From contig NZ_JMPI01000059.1 in assembly GCF_000735355.1 (NCBI RefSeq), forward strand, positions 1 through 64,000: DNA of 64,000 bases, given 5' to 3'. How positions within the stretch are numbered: the stretch's first letter is position 1; each line of letters starts with the position of its first letter. The notes beneath the pieces are model-generated. The model was not told the DNA's origin. It searched no databases and worked only from the letters and a program-made list of their open reading frames with translations. Position numbers and translations under genes: made by a program. The DNA comes from Buttiauxella agrestis ATCC 33320 (GTDB taxonomy: Bacteria; Pseudomonadota; Gammaproteobacteria; Enterobacterales; Enterobacteriaceae). Below are positions 63,080 to 64,000 of the stretch, one piece after another.

Positions 63080-63775
63080 ATGTTAGAAGATCTCAAACGT
63101 CAGGTACTCGAAGCGAATCTCGCGCTGCCGAAACATAATCTGGTCACCCTGACCTGGGGGAACGTCAGCGCGGTTGATCGGGAACGTGGCGTATTAATTA
63201 TCAAACCTTCCGGTGTCGATTACAGCATTATGACCGCTGAAGATATGGTGGTTGTGAGCCTGGAAACGGGCGAAGTGTTGGAAGGCAATAAAAAACCTTC
63301 ATCGGATACCCCCACTCACCGCTTGCTGTATCTGCAATTTCCGCACATTGGCGGGATTGTCCACACCCATTCACGCCACGCGACTATCTGGGCACAGGCT
63401 GGAAAATCCATTCCGGCCACTGGCACGACTCACGCGGATTATTTCTACGGCACCATACCTTGCACGCGCAAAATGACCGATGATGAGATCAACGGTGATT
63501 ACGAATGGCAAACCGGCGAAGTCATCGTGAAAACCTTTGCTGAACGTGGAATTGATGCCGCACAAATGCCCGGTGTGCTGGTACATTCCCATGGCCCGTT
63601 TGCCTGGGGTAAAGATCCCGTCGATGCGGTTCATAACGCTATTGTGCTGGAAGAAGTGGCATATATGGGTATTTTCTGCCGACAACTTTCACCTGAATTA
63701 CCGGATATGCAACAAACACTGCTGGATAAACATTATTTGCGTAAGCATGGCGCGAAGGCTTATTACGGGCAGTAA
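63080..63775 (+). CDS. araD: L-ribulose-5-phosphate 4-epimerase
   Basis: Converts L-ribulose-5-P to D-xylulose-5-P, which then enters the pentose phosphate pathway (TktA). 231 residues, the E. coli length. Zinc ligands in [11 protein letters not shown] near residue 95 and [11 protein letters not shown] near 171. Paralogues UlaF and SgbE exist; operon context gives araD. Confidence 0.98.
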   Translation: MLEDLKRQVLEANLALPKHNLVTLTWGNVSAVDRERGVLIIKPSGVDYSIMTAEDMVVVSLETGEVLEGNKKPSSDTPTHRLLYLQFPHIGGIVHTHSRHATIWAQAGKSIPATGTTHADYFYGTIPCTRKMTDDEINGDYEWQTGEVIVKTFAERGIDAAQMPGVLVHSHGPFAWGKDPVDAVHNAIVLEEVAYMGIFCRQLSPELPDMQQTLLDKHYLRKHGAKAYYGQ

Positions 63776-63781
63776 AATTCC

Positions 63782-63816
63782 CCTGAAGTTGTCGTGCTAG
63801 TTGCTGCAACTTCAGG
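63782..63816 (+). terminator. araBAD downstream hairpin
   Basis: Perfect 10-bp inverted repeat CCTGAAGTTG/CAACTTCAGG around a 15-nt loop, 7 nt after the araD stop. No T run follows. Confidence 0.55.
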
Positions 63817-63828
63817 TACAAATAGAAA

Positions 63829-64000
63829 ATGAAGAAAAGAATATTTATTGCATTAGTGGGTTTTCTATTAAGCATCGCCTGCATAACAGCAAACTCCATT
63901 TATACTTTCAGTCAAAGAGATGAAACTCGCACGGCTGATTGCGCCATTGTTCTCGGGGCTGGCGTCAATAACCACGTCCCTTCAGCCGTTTTTCGAGAAC
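63829..64000 (+). CDS. SanA/DUF218-like membrane-anchored protein, 3' end beyond window
   Basis: 57 codons visible, open to the window end. MKKRIFIALVGFLLSIACIT is a signal-anchor helix. ADCAIVLGAGVNNHVPSAVF is the start of a DUF218 domain, as in E. coli SanA and YdcF (ALVVLGA-type strand followed by PS-VFRER). SanA is linked to envelope barrier function. In K-12 polB follows araD, so this is a different neighbour. Confidence 0.75.
   Translation, partial: MKKRIFIALVGFLLSIACITANSIYTFSQRDETRTADCAIVLGAGVNNHVPSAVFRE

Noticed and set aside
1-64000. CRISPR arrays, insertion sequences, prophage, rRNA and tRNA genes
   Set aside because: I looked for regular short direct repeats, transposase motifs and the tRNA T-loop pattern and saw none. 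The repeats present are palindromic REP-type units.

Overview
The window is chromosomal DNA of a member of the Enterobacteriaceae. Almost every protein is close in length and sequence to its Escherichia coli K-12 counterpart, the enterobacterial signature RNAs 6S and SgrS are present, and REP-like palindromes lie between genes. Gene order differs enough from E. coli that it is another genus (something near Buttiauxella, Kluyvera or Enterobacter would fit); I cannot name the species. I saw no rRNA, tRNA, transposase, phage gene or CRISPR array, and the complete genes look intact.

Positions 1-50919 largely follow the K-12 66-minute region. In order they hold: the glycine cleavage operon gcvTHP; the pepP-ubiH-ubiI ubiquinone cluster with ygfB; zapA, 6S RNA and fau; serA, rpiA, argP, yggE, argO and mscS; the glycolytic genes fbaA, pgk and epd; tktA and loiP; the polyamine genes speB, speA and yqgB; metK and galP; sprT, endA, rsmE, gshB, yqgE and yqgF; and yggR, yggS, yggT, yggU, rdgB and hemW. 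Two blocks are not at this place in K-12. One is an anaerobic threonine/serine degradation operon, tdcABCDE, between mscS and fbaA. The other is a Fur-box-preceded pair, a YncE-like beta-propeller and a CirA-like TonB-dependent receptor, between epd and tktA. Smaller differences are a DUF2238 (YjdF-like) membrane protein after fau and an orphan HicB-like antitoxin between yqgF and yggR.

At about 50.95 kb the synteny changes abruptly. From 50964 to 63775 the order is that of the K-12 1.5-minute region: setA, sgrS/sgrT, sgrR, thiBPQ, yabI, araC, araBAD. The block handles sugar-phosphate stress, thiamine uptake under a TPP riboswitch, and L-arabinose use with its full AraC operator set. The hemW/setA junction is marked by a perfect REP-type hairpin, and araD is followed by a SanA/DUF218-like gene cut by the window end rather than by polB.

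Most of the window is conserved core genome. I found no clearly new defence or mobile system. The best leads are the iron-responsive YncE/TonB-receptor pair, the HicA-less HicB, a Gly-to-Arg change beside the Walker B motif of YggR, and two families of intergenic palindromes (a ~125-bp unit in two copies, and CCCTCTCC-arm hairpins in about four).
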